Positions 14,749 to 23,917 of a stretch of 56,759 bases of DNA are shown here, one piece after another. Source of the stretch: M3007 sp037130425 (GTDB lineage: Bacteria > Bacteroidota > Bacteroidia > Chitinophagales > Saprospiraceae); assembly GCA_037130425.1 (NCBI GenBank), contig JBAXTB010000006.1, forward strand, positions 1-56,759, read 5' to 3'. The notes under the pieces were generated by a model, which ran no database searches, had not been told where the DNA came from, and saw only the letters and a program-made list of their open reading frames with translations. Position 1 is the first letter of the stretch. Each line of letters begins with the position of its first letter. The position numbers and the translations under genes were made by a program.

Positions 14749-15987
14749 ATGTCTTCCCTGCTCCTACGCAACATCAAAACCCTTATCTTGGCCGAAACCG
14801 CCCCGCGTTCCCTTGTAAAAGGTACAGAAATGGCCGATTTACCTTTATTGAACGACGCTTGGCTGCTGATCGAACACGACCGCATCGCCCGCTTCGGCGC
14901 CATGCAGGATTGTCCCGAACGCGCCGATCAAGTCATAGACGCAACCGGCCGCATGGTATTTCCATCTTGGTGCGATTCCCACACGCATATTGTTTTTGCA
15001 GCATCCCGCGAAGAAGAATTTGTGGATCGAATCCGCGGATTGAGTTATGAAGAAATTGCGGAACGCGGCGGCGGCATCCTGAATTCCGCCCGGCGTTTGC
15101 AGGTTTGCCCGGAAGATACCTTGTTTGAAAGTGCGCTACAGCGCCTGCACGAGGTCATCAGCCACGGCACCGGGGCCATTGAAATCAAAAGCGGCTACGG
15201 CCTTAGCCCGGAAAGCGAGTTGAAAATGCTGCGGGTCATCCGACGCCTCAAAGTGGTTAGTCCCATCCCGATTAAATCAACGTTCCTCGGCGCGCACGCC
15301 ATTCCAACCGAATACAAAACGCGACGAGACGATTATATACAACTCTTGATCGAAACCATGCTGCCCCAGGTTGCCGCCGAAGGTCTTGCCGACTATTGCG
15401 ATGTGTTCTGCGACAAAGGGTTTTACACCGTGGCCGAAACGGATCGCATCCTGAAAGCCGCTGCAACTTACGGCCTGAAAGCCAAGATACACGCCAACGA
15501 ACTTGATTACAGCGGCGGCGTACAAGTCGGCGTAGCCAACAACGCCGTCTCCGTCGACCATTTGGAATACACCAGCGATGCCGAAATAGCATCTTTAAAA
15601 AACAGCAACACCCTACCTACCCTGTTGCCGTCCTGCGCATTTTTCCTCGGCATTCCGTATGCGCCCGCACGCAAGATGATCGACGCAGGTTTACCCGTTG
15701 TGCTGGCCACCGATTACAACCCTGGTTCTTCGCCTTCGGGAAAAATGCCCTTTGTGGTAGCGCTTGCCTGTATCAAAATGAAAATGTTGCCGGAAGAAGC
15801 CATTCATGCTGCAACCCTGAATGGCGCAGCTGCCATGGAAATACAGCAAGACTATGGGAGCCTTGCAGTAGGGAAAAAAGCCAATCTGTTCTTGTCAAAA
15901 CCAATGTCCTCCTTAGCCTATCTGCCTTATTCTTTTGGGGCCGATCTGGTAGAAACCGTCATTTTGAACGGTCTAATTCAAGCCTAA
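14749..15987 (+). CDS. hutI: Imidazolonepropionase
   Basis: A 412-residue amidohydrolase that converts 4-imidazolone-5-propanoate to N-formimino-L-glutamate in histidine degradation (EC 3.5.2.7), in the cytoplasm. Family motifs: the metal site CDSHTHIVFAASREEEF, the HutI signature GTGAIEIKSGYGLSPESE, STFLGAHAIP, KIHANELDYSGG, SVDHLEYTS and ATDYNPGSSPS. The ATG at 14749 starts directly before the beta-sandwich segment LLLRNIKTLI; the open frame extends 33 bp upstream only through a TTG inside the preceding gene. No other hut genes are in the window. Base composition returns to the higher GC of the chromosome here, marking the right edge of the R-M island. Confidence 0.96.
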   Translation: MSSLLLRNIKTLILAETAPRSLVKGTEMADLPLLNDAWLLIEHDRIARFGAMQDCPERADQVIDATGRMVFPSWCDSHTHIVFAASREEEFVDRIRGLSYEEIAERGGGILNSARRLQVCPEDTLFESALQRLHEVISHGTGAIEIKSGYGLSPESELKMLRVIRRLKVVSPIPIKSTFLGAHAIPTEYKTRRDDYIQLLIETMLPQVAAEGLADYCDVFCDKGFYTVAETDRILKAAATYGLKAKIHANELDYSGGVQVGVANNAVSVDHLEYTSDAEIASLKNSNTLPTLLPSCAFFLGIPYAPARKMIDAGLPVVLATDYNPGSSPSGKMPFVVALACIKMKMLPEEAIHAATLNGAAAMEIQQDYGSLAVGKKANLFLSKPMSSLAYLPYSFGADLVETVILNGLIQA

Positions 15988-16321
15988 AGCGCTTTTTATC
16001 ATTTTAAACGAGCGCCGCCCAAAGCCTTAACACCGCAATAAATACTGTTAAGGGGTCGTTCTTTGGCGGTTTTAACATATTTCTGGTAAAATTCTAAACA
16101 TTTGTTTTGCCGTTGATATGTCAGATAGCGGCAGAATGTCTAATTTTGCGCCCACTGCAAGGAAAGCGGCCCGCTTTTCGCTGCATTTAATCCATAATCC
16201 CACGCCCAATAGTTAAAGCCGGCAGGATTAAACAGCGCCTTACATGTTGTTTGCATCTGACCGAAATAGAATCCCCGCTTTTTGAACATATCCATCAACC
16301 TTTGTAAATCTTACACACGTA
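15988..16321. other. Intergenic region with a nested hairpin
   Basis: A 334-bp non-coding gap. A nested inverted repeat occupies 16015-16069: inner arms CCTTAACA (16025-16032) and TGTTAAGG (16046-16053), outer arms CCGCCCAAAG and CTTTGGCGG, followed by TTTT at 16070. It may terminate hutI transcription. Near 16294-16301 AACCTTTG is a 7-of-8 match to the -7 box and could drive the giant gene at 16322. Nothing else was recognised. Confidence 0.35.
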
Positions 16322-19300
16322 ATGCAAAGAATTCTAATCCAGCTGTTCGCGTGCCTGGTTTTCACCTCCACGCAGCTCTACGCCCAGGTTCCTGAGAAAA
16401 TTTCTGTACCGTACCCAGTAAAGCCCGATTTCGGAAAGCACACTCCTTCCGAAATGCTTTGTAATTTTGCCGGTACGTTCCAGTTAGGCTCACCTGGTGT
16501 CAACACCCAAAGTAATGATCTCAGTCTCAATCAGATCATATTATGCTTTGGCGACTCCATTTTCATCAACCATAACCCGGATGCCGATTTAAGTGGCGAC
16601 CCCACGCCGGCAACTGCTCCCGGTGTAGGTTGGGCCTTTTACAATTGTCCACCTACCATTCAGGGCGACAATTTGCAAACGGTTCTGTCTGATCCCTGTC
16701 TTACGCCCGGCGGCCCGAATGGCATGTGGATTTACACAGGCAACCAGGAAGGCGATGCATGGTTTTTCAACAATGGCGTGCTCCAAAACACATTTAACGC
16801 CGGTCAGCCGCTCCAACTTACGTTCGCACCGATCACACTTGACTATCTCGACAACTCCGTTTCGCCGTCCGCACAAGGTTGGGAATCTGCGCAGGTTGGG
16901 TTTCCTCCCGGCCCTTGCGTAAATGTCAATACCGCCGCTGCTTTTTCAGTAGTTTACCTGAATCCGATTCAGGCAAGCGGTATTTCAACCAATTTCGGAA
17001 ATGATTGCCTCGGCAAGTTCCGAATTCAAGGCGGTTATCCTGAATTTGACGGCACGGCGCTTTACACAGTCGACATTACCAATGCCGCCAATCCGGCCAT
17101 AAAAGGTTTGATTCAGGCGCCTTCCAGTGCGCAGTATTACCACGGCGTAGACATCATTTTCTCCGTACCCCAAGCCGGTACTTATAATGTGGTGATCGAA
17201 GACGGCAAAAGCTGCGGCTATACGTTCCAAATTACGATGGGTGTGTGCAACCCAACCGACAATGTGGTATTCACGTTGCCAAACGTAGTGTCTCCTCCGG
17301 GAACCAATGTTTGCGTGCCGATGACGGTACAAAACTTCAAAACGGTATCTACTTCGTTTTCTGTTTCCTGGGATCCAACGAAACTTGAATACACCGGATA
17401 TACGAACGTAGATACCAGCATCTCCTTGTTTAGCCCGGCGAACCTGAACACCCAAAATGTCGCGCAAGGTCAGTTAGGCGCCATTTTCTACGATCAAATT
17501 CCGGTAGGCGGCCTTATCAATATTGCCAACAACGATACGCTTATTTACCTCTGTTTCAATGTAATCGGCGTATTAGGAGATTGCTCGCCGCTTACGTTTA
17601 CGAATTCGCCTACACCTATTATTGTTGAAACGCAGACTGGTCAGTTGGCCGTAACATCGAATCCCGGTCAGGTGTGCGCCAACTTCTTGCCTCTTACAAT
17701 GAAGGTGGATGTAGATACGCTGTGCTTTGGTTTTGCTAATATTCGCGTAACAGCATTGGGAGGAACCGCCCCTTACGAGGTAATAATAATGAAAACGGCA
17801 GGGGGCCCAACCTACAGCAATACAATCGTAAATGATGGAGGCACTTATACTGCCACAAATGTTACAAGTGGTACTTATAAAATTTCGCTCAAGGATAACA
17901 ATGGTCAAGGCGATTCCATCAAACAAACCATTACGCTCGATCTTCCTGCGCTTGGCGCCTCGGTCGATGTTTTGAGCCACCAACCTTCTTGCAATGGTCT
18001 GAGTGACGGCTCCGTGAGCGCAACCGTTTTAGTAGGTACGAACATTATTACCAATCCCGGCCTAAATTACACCTTTACCTGGGCAGGACCTGCCGGACCT
18101 TATCCCAATTCGCCTACGGTGACGAATGCCAAGGCTGGGCTGTACACCGTACTCATTACCGACCAAAGCACCGGTTGTTTTGCTTCTGCCAGCGGAACCA
18201 TGGGCGAACCATCGCTGATTAAGCGCGATTCGCTCGGAACCACCCCTGCGGCTTGTTCGGGCGTGTGCAACGGCGCCTTCACATACCGGGTAAAAGGCGG
18301 TACGCCATTTACCGGCAATGCTTACAATTATTCGTGGGCTTACTCGCCGGACGGCAACAAAGCCAATGCTATAACAGATGCAAACGGCCAAGGTAACCCG
18401 ATTGTTTTGACCGGCAAATGCGCAGGAACCTATTTTGTAACGATTACCGATTCGCATAATTGCGAATTTTTGGACAGCCTTGTACTGACAAACGGCATCA
18501 CGGTTAAAATAGACCTGCTGAGTAAAGAAAATATCAGTTGTACCGGATTGAGCAATGGTGAAATTTGTGTGAACATCAAAGAAACGCCTACTTCCGCTTC
18601 GCCAAACTATTCATTTTTTTGGAGCCCCCCTGGATTTGTCCAAGCAAACGGATCGGCTGTAAGTTCTTGTTACTCAAGCCTTTCTGCGGGAACCTATAAT
18701 GTTTTGGCCATTGGCGCATCCGGCGTGACCGCAGGCTGTTCGGATACAGCATCCTTTACCATCTTTGAACCTACGCCCATCGTAGTCGTAAAAGACATTG
18801 CAACCAACCCGATTTGCGATCAACCGAACAGCGGTAAAATCGAAATTCGCGGTACAGGTGGTACAGCTACAGTAAATCCGAACAGCTATGGTTATATTTG
18901 GAACAACGGCGATACTACGCGGTCGATCCAAAATTTAGCAGCAGGTGTCTATACCGCAACTGTAACAGACTTTAATGGTTGTACGGCTACGATTAGTATC
19001 ACACTAACCCTTCCACAGCCACCGGCAATTACGGCAGTTGATTCCAGCAAGGTAAAATGCGGTAATGACGGCTGCCTGACCGTAACGGCCACCAGTACAG
19101 GCGGCATGTTGCAATACACCTGGAAAAACATTGACGGTACTTTGATCCCTAATGGCGACTCCAGTACCGTATGCGGTCTAAATGGGGGCGGTTATATCGT
19201 TGAGGTAATCGACCAGGGCGGTTGCTTAACCATCGACACACTTTACCTCGCCCCTACGGTTCCGATGTCTTTATCTGATACGACGTTCCTTGAGCCCACC

Positions 19301-21025
19301 TGCTTTGGAAGCAAAGACGGTATTATTACGATTGGCGTAGTAGGCGGTAATGGTGGATACAAATACACTTGGACACCCAATACGACACCTCCATCCACAA
19401 CTGCCATCTTAAATGGTATTCCAGGGGGATGTTATACGGTAAAAGTGACCGATTCGGAAGGTTGTACCCTGTCGCAACAACTTTGCCTCAGCGAACCACC
19501 GGCTATTACCAATACGTTCCCAACGGCAAGTATTAAAAATGTAACCTGCTTCGGCGCTTGTAACGGTGAGGCTGTTCCCGTCGTGAAATATGCTGACGGA
19601 ACAAACGGCGCCTTTATTTTCCAATGGGGAGATGTGAGCTCTGATTCAGCGCGCACAAACCTTTGCGCAGGTACAACCAGCGTAACCATCAGTGACTCAA
19701 AAGGATGCTATATTGTTGATTCCGTTGCAATTAGCTCGCCAACCGCTATTACGGCAGCGATCGAAACGCTCGACTCCGTTAAATGCTTTGGCGGTCGCGA
19801 CGGTCGTATCAGTATTTCCGGCCTGGGCGGAAACGGCTCACCATACACTTATAAATGGAGCCCGAACACCAATAACCCGAACAATACCCAGACCGTGAAT
19901 AACCTTCTGGCAGGGGTATATGACGTAACCATCACAGATTCAAAAGGTTGTACAGGTATAGACACCTTTAACATATTTGAACCGGGCCAAATTGTGGTCA
20001 CGGCCCAAACGGTACAACCAACCTGCTTTGGAAGCGCCGATGGCTCGATTACGGCAAGCGTAGCTGGCGGAAATACGGGAACGCTTAAATATGAATGGCA
20101 TAAAGGAACACAAATCATCGGTTCAGTTAACCCGGAAAATGAGCTTGCCGCCGGAACATACGCGGTAACAGTTACAGATGCTTTGGGTTGCACCGGTTTG
20201 CTCGACAACATCGTATTGCTTGATCCGCCTGCTATTATTGGTCGCTACAACCCGCTTGATCCGATTGAATGTAACGGAGATCAGACAATTCTGACCATTG
20301 ACACCATTTATGGCGGTTCCGGAGGCCCTTACCAATACAGTATTGACAACGGAGTGACCCTCAACCCTAACTTCCCTGTTTCAATTAGCGGCGGGGAACA
20401 CTTTATCACTTACTTTGACAACAGTGGTACATGTTCGATTACCGATACATTCCCCGTTTTTGAACCGAATGCCATTGAAATTAAGTTTGACCCGATCAAT
20501 ATTGAACTGGAATTAGGCGACTCAATTAAGCTAAACCCAATCATTACAGGTCTTTATAATGGCAACCCTGAATCCTTTGTATGGACGCCGGTAGATCGAC
20601 TGTTGCACTTGCCAACCCTGACGCCTACTGTTTATACGTTTGAATCTCAGGAGTTTACACTGACGGTCGTTGACTCCAATGGTTGCATCGGCAGCGGAAC
20701 CGTTCTGATTAGCATCGATCCAAACCGCAATGTGTACATTCCAAATATCTTTATCCCCGGCAATCCAAGTGGTTTGAATGACCATTTTAGCCCATGGATC
20801 GGCAAAGGCGTTGATATTATCAACTATATGAAGGTGTATGACCGTTGGGGCGAATTGATGTATGAGCAGGAAAAGTTCCTGCCTGAAAACCAGCCTTCCC
20901 AGGGTTGGAATGGAAAATTCAAGGGAAGCTACGTAAACCCGGGCGTTTATGTGTATGCCATTGAAGTCAAATTCTTAGACGGACGTGTGCTGCTTTATCG
21001 CGGCGACGTGACCGTTTACCGGTAA
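16322..21025 (+). CDS. Giant SprB-repeat surface protein with cohesin-like domain and gliding-motility-type C-terminal domain
   Basis: A 1567-residue T9SS cargo. Signal peptide at 1-21 (MQRILIQLFACLVFTSTQLYA). Residues about 30-300 are of unknown fold. About 310-455 read as a cohesin-like domain (VPMTVQNFKTVSTSFSVSW, then WDPTKLEYTGY). From about 460 to 1440 there are roughly ten Cys-rich SprB-type repeats with C-x-G-x-x-D/N-G (SCNGLSDGSV, TCFGSKDGII, KCFGGRDGRI, TCFGSADGSI) and ending in VTDxxGC. The last ~100 residues (NVYIPNIFIPGNP, YDRWGELMYEQ, WNGKFKGSYVNPGVYVY) form the CHU/gliding-motility type B C-terminal domain. It is likely an adhesin or matrix protein; involvement in gliding is not shown. 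A strong terminator follows. Confidence 0.9.
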   Translation: MQRILIQLFACLVFTSTQLYAQVPEKISVPYPVKPDFGKHTPSEMLCNFAGTFQLGSPGVNTQSNDLSLNQIILCFGDSIFINHNPDADLSGDPTPATAPGVGWAFYNCPPTIQGDNLQTVLSDPCLTPGGPNGMWIYTGNQEGDAWFFNNGVLQNTFNAGQPLQLTFAPITLDYLDNSVSPSAQGWESAQVGFPPGPCVNVNTAAAFSVVYLNPIQASGISTNFGNDCLGKFRIQGGYPEFDGTALYTVDITNAANPAIKGLIQAPSSAQYYHGVDIIFSVPQAGTYNVVIEDGKSCGYTFQITMGVCNPTDNVVFTLPNVVSPPGTNVCVPMTVQNFKTVSTSFSVSWDPTKLEYTGYTNVDTSISLFSPANLNTQNVAQGQLGAIFYDQIPVGGLINIANNDTLIYLCFNVIGVLGDCSPLTFTNSPTPIIVETQTGQLAVTSNPGQVCANFLPLTMKVDVDTLCFGFANIRVTALGGTAPYEVIIMKTAGGPTYSNTIVNDGGTYTATNVTSGTYKISLKDNNGQGDSIKQTITLDLPALGASVDVLSHQPSCNGLSDGSVSATVLVGTNIITNPGLNYTFTWAGPAGPYPNSPTVTNAKAGLYTVLITDQSTGCFASASGTMGEPSLIKRDSLGTTPAACSGVCNGAFTYRVKGGTPFTGNAYNYSWAYSPDGNKANAITDANGQGNPIVLTGKCAGTYFVTITDSHNCEFLDSLVLTNGITVKIDLLSKENISCTGLSNGEICVNIKETPTSASPNYSFFWSPPGFVQANGSAVSSCYSSLSAGTYNVLAIGASGVTAGCSDTASFTIFEPTPIVVVKDIATNPICDQPNSGKIEIRGTGGTATVNPNSYGYIWNNGDTTRSIQNLAAGVYTATVTDFNGCTATISITLTLPQPPAITAVDSSKVKCGNDGCLTVTATSTGGMLQYTWKNIDGTLIPNGDSSTVCGLNGGGYIVEVIDQGGCLTIDTLYLAPTVPMSLSDTTFLEPTCFGSKDGIITIGVVGGNGGYKYTWTPNTTPPSTTAILNGIPGGCYTVKVTDSEGCTLSQQLCLSEPPAITNTFPTASIKNVTCFGACNGEAVPVVKYADGTNGAFIFQWGDVSSDSARTNLCAGTTSVTISDSKGCYIVDSVAISSPTAITAAIETLDSVKCFGGRDGRISISGLGGNGSPYTYKWSPNTNNPNNTQTVNNLLAGVYDVTITDSKGCTGIDTFNIFEPGQIVVTAQTVQPTCFGSADGSITASVAGGNTGTLKYEWHKGTQIIGSVNPENELAAGTYAVTVTDALGCTGLLDNIVLLDPPAIIGRYNPLDPIECNGDQTILTIDTIYGGSGGPYQYSIDNGVTLNPNFPVSISGGEHFITYFDNSGTCSITDTFPVFEPNAIEIKFDPINIELELGDSIKLNPIITGLYNGNPESFVWTPVDRLLHLPTLTPTVYTFESQEFTLTVVDSNGCIGSGTVLISIDPNRNVYIPNIFIPGNPSGLNDHFSPWIGKGVDIINYMKVYDRWGELMYEQEKFLPENQPSQGWNGKFKGSYVNPGVYVYAIEVKFLDGRVLLYRGDVTVYR

Positions 21026-21045
21026 CGGATATACCTGTTTTAATT

Positions 21046-21081
21046 AAAAGAGTCACCTCGAATGTTCGGGGTGACTCTTTT
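21046..21081 (+). terminator. Rho-independent terminator of the giant surface gene
   Basis: Perfect 12-bp arms AAAAGAGTCACC (21046-21057) and GGTGACTCTTTT (21070-21081) around a 12-nt loop, followed by more T. It lies 21 bp after the stop at 21025. The A-tract on the left makes it usable in both directions, also for the minus-strand gene ending at 21134. Confidence 0.9.
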
Positions 21082-21133
21082 TATTTGACGCAATATGGGA
21101 TCTAAACGCTTTATTTATAATGTTTTACAGCAA

Positions 21134-22099
21134 TCAAATACCCTTGCGGGGTTTCTGCGGCTTGCCCATAATGTCCTTCCCTTTACGGCTGTCTAAGACC
21201 GGTTCCGGGAAAGGCGCTTTATCCTGCACGTCATTGAAAACTTTATCAATAAACTTCCATTTGCCTTTCTCTAATTTCAACGCATCATAACTGCCGTCGG
21301 TGACAAATGCCGTTCCGCGTCCATAAGGACTTGGAATCGGAATTAAATGGTCGAGCAGGATCATGCCGTAAGCCTCATCCCAGTTCACCCGCACGCCGCT
21401 GTCGGCGGAATAGTCGAAATACAAACGCAATTCAACCGGGCCTTTGTAATCAGCCGCTCTTTTAAACACCGGTGCGCCAAATACCGGCTTACCGGTCGTT
21501 TTATCAAAACTCAACACGTCTATCACCTTGCGTTTGGTAAAAAATGAATATCCGTTGTAGCCGATGAGCAGGTATTTTCGTCCTTCTTTCGTATCAAATT
21601 GTCGCAAAGTGTAATACAAAGCGCCATACCATTTCTCCGGGTCAAGCGGCTCGCTAATGGGCGGCGGATCCATTTCAGCGCTCCGGTCCATAATCGGATA
21701 AAGTTTTAAGTCGGGTTGATTCATTTGAATCGCGCCATAGTATTTATAGGTGGAATCGTTTACAAAAAGCTGCCAGGTAAAAATGCGAAAACTGCTGTCG
21801 GGCGATGTAATAATCGAAATACTATTCAGCCGATCAAACTTATAACTAAAGGAGTTTTCAATCTTCAAAGTCTTTACCAATTTGGTAATCAACACTTTAC
21901 AAGCGGCGAAACGCTCGCGTTCAATAGAGTCGTTTACGACGGCGTAGGCGAGCAAAGCCAGCGTATCTTCCGCTCCTTTTAATTGTGCCGCCGCTTCGGG
22001 CGTAAGCGGCCCGGCAATTTTTTGTTTGTGTTGAGCCGACAATAATCCGCAGGAAAGCAGAAGAATCGGAATCAGTGTTGACTTTAATGTAAACTTCAT
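21134..22099 (-). CDS. Conserved secreted protein of unknown function
   Basis: A 321-residue protein with a clear signal peptide (MKFTLKSTLIPILLLSCGLLSAQ). I do not recognise a family. Visible features: an N-terminal helical part (about 25-95), then a beta-rich segment with GAIQMNQPDLKLYP, WYGALYYTLRQF and YLLIGYNGYSFFTKR, and a Lys/Pro-rich tail (KPQKPRKGI). It lacks a T9SS domain and has no obvious lipobox, so it is probably periplasmic or released. The ATG at 22099 fits the signal peptide better than a TTG 9 bp upstream. The next minus-strand gene lies 94 bp upstream and may be co-transcribed. Confidence 0.75.
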   Translation of the reverse strand: MKFTLKSTLIPILLLSCGLLSAQHKQKIAGPLTPEAAAQLKGAEDTLALLAYAVVNDSIERERFAACKVLITKLVKTLKIENSFSYKFDRLNSISIITSPDSSFRIFTWQLFVNDSTYKYYGAIQMNQPDLKLYPIMDRSAEMDPPPISEPLDPEKWYGALYYTLRQFDTKEGRKYLLIGYNGYSFFTKRKVIDVLSFDKTTGKPVFGAPVFKRAADYKGPVELRLYFDYSADSGVRVNWDEAYGMILLDHLIPIPSPYGRGTAFVTDGSYDALKLEKGKWKFIDKVFNDVQDKAPFPEPVLDSRKGKDIMGKPQKPRKGI

Positions 22100-22193
22100 A
22101 GTGCGCAATTTTGCCTTGGATTTAATAGAATAAATGAACGCCAGTTCTTGTCAAAAATTGCCTACACCTTTTCCATACAACGCTGCGGGACCA

Positions 22194-23642
22194 CTACAAC
22201 TCATCCAGTTTTTCCAGCAGCCATTCATGGTTTACCGTGTATGCCTTTTCGCGCGTAATTTCCTCCTGCAAGGCTGCAATGGCTTTCTTATCGCCCGGCA
22301 CCATTCGCATCAGTTTTCGGGTGTATTTGATCAGGTTTTGGTAAATCACGCGCGTTTGCTGCGGAATGTTTTTGTGGCGGTTCAGAAAAACACGAAAGGA
22401 CTCAAGCATGGAGTCAAGCGCATCCAACTCTTCCAGCTCGTAATACGTAATCGTAAGCATGGCTTTAGAAATGAGGTTATACCCAATATCTTCGTATTCG
22501 ATGTTCCTCAGCAAATCCAGCACTTTATGGTATTGTTTTTTATAGCGATAAACCCGCGCGAGGTTGAATGTATAGGTGTTTATGCGGGTGTCGGGCGATA
22601 AATACTGTTTATGAGATTCAATAAAATTTTCGGCCCAATCTAATTTACCAAGCCTTAAGGCAACCCCCACACTGTTGTTGAGGCGCCAGCTTGCAAGTTC
22701 GCCATTCACTATAAACACCTCTTTACGCACTGCATCTTCAAAAAGATCGAAATATTCCTGCAAAAACACCCGGTTGCCCTGATTTAATTTTCCGGTGCAA
22801 TAATGCAACGCCGAATCAAACAATTCAACGGCTTCCTGTTGCGGCATTTCAGCGCCATAAACATCCAGCAAACTGCGGAGTTTGTAATAATGCTCAACAT
22901 TTTCCGCATCGTACAAGGTAAGAAAAGAATAGTAATATAATGCCAGCTCCGGCGCATCATCCAAAGGAAAATTTTGCAAATGCAGCACAATTTCCGCCAT
23001 AAAATCCAGCGTGTATTGATGCATGCCTGTTTTACGCTGACTCAGTACCGCGATGTATAATTTCAGTTTTTCAATCCAGTAAAAAAGATCCAGGTTTTTT
23101 GAAATTTCTTCAATATTCGCCCTGACATCCAATTTTACATCAAAATCCATCATCCTATAATACTGTCGTTCAGCAGCATACGCATAATAGAAATAATCAA
23201 CAGTTCGATATTTCTTTTGTGCCAAACTACTTTTCGCTTGCCGAAATGCTGTTGAAAACAAAGGCTCTACTTTATGACGCACTACATATTCAAGTGTAGC
23301 CATTGCTTGTACTTCCACAGAATCTGCCTGCGATTCGGCAGCCATAAACGCCTCGATCGACTTCAATAAGTCTGAGCAGTATTTTCTGAAATTTGTATCA
23401 TCGTAAGGCGTTTCGCCGAATAACTTACGCCAGATTATTTGTCGGTTAAAGCCCGGTTTCCCTTGTTCCACGCATTCAACAAGCAACTTGTACAGGCGTG
23501 GCAGGGTTCGTCCCTGATTGAAATAAGGCGACTGTAAAAAACGACTCAAGCGTTTGTGCGCTGCGCTGTCGAGCCGGCACAATACCAGGTAAACCTTATT
23601 GCTGTGTATTTCATCAACCTGGTCTTTAATTTTTTTTGGCAT
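22194..23642 (-). CDS. Conserved hypothetical helical protein (482 aa)
   Basis: A cytoplasmic, strongly alpha-helical protein without signal peptide or membrane segment. It is Leu/Tyr-rich with many aromatic-charged helices (LSRFLQSPYFNQGRTLPRLY, YYYAYAAERQYYRMMDFD, NLARVYRYKKQYHKVLDLL), suggestive of a TPR-like or alpha-solenoid scaffold. No catalytic motif was seen and no named family is claimed. It starts at an ATG after an AT-rich intergenic region (23643-23917) shared with a divergent T9SS gene. It probably forms a unit with the secreted protein gene ending at 21134. Confidence 0.75.
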   Translation of the reverse strand: MPKKIKDQVDEIHSNKVYLVLCRLDSAAHKRLSRFLQSPYFNQGRTLPRLYKLLVECVEQGKPGFNRQIIWRKLFGETPYDDTNFRKYCSDLLKSIEAFMAAESQADSVEVQAMATLEYVVRHKVEPLFSTAFRQAKSSLAQKKYRTVDYFYYAYAAERQYYRMMDFDVKLDVRANIEEISKNLDLFYWIEKLKLYIAVLSQRKTGMHQYTLDFMAEIVLHLQNFPLDDAPELALYYYSFLTLYDAENVEHYYKLRSLLDVYGAEMPQQEAVELFDSALHYCTGKLNQGNRVFLQEYFDLFEDAVRKEVFIVNGELASWRLNNSVGVALRLGKLDWAENFIESHKQYLSPDTRINTYTFNLARVYRYKKQYHKVLDLLRNIEYEDIGYNLISKAMLTITYYELEELDALDSMLESFRVFLNRHKNIPQQTRVIYQNLIKYTRKLMRMVPGDKKAIAALQEEITREKAYTVNHEWLLEKLDEL

Positions 23643-23886
23643 GACAAATTATTTTGAGTCCTGATCATATCAAAACTGCTTCTTGCGGAATCAAGTGCAA
23701 AGCAAGAATAAAAGAGGATGCCTGATAAATTTATTTTTAACATCATATAAACTTAATTTGATTTAATTTTCTTTAAATACTTAACAATCTTAATTTTACA
23801 TATTTACTAAATTTAATTTACTAAATTATCCTTATGTTAAAATATTTTTTGCCGGTACGCCCTAACTTCGTTAGACTTAAATCTGC

Positions 23887-23894
23887 TATTTTTG
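23887..23894 (+). promoter_or_regulatory. -7 box TATTTTTG for the dockerin-like T9SS gene
   Basis: A perfect TAnnTTTG match 23 bp before the ATG at 23918. It supports that start over an in-frame ATG at 23834. A weak -33 candidate (TTCG) lies 16 bp upstream. Confidence 0.4.
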
Positions 23895-23917
23895 ATGGTC
23901 TTTTTAATACCGTAGCC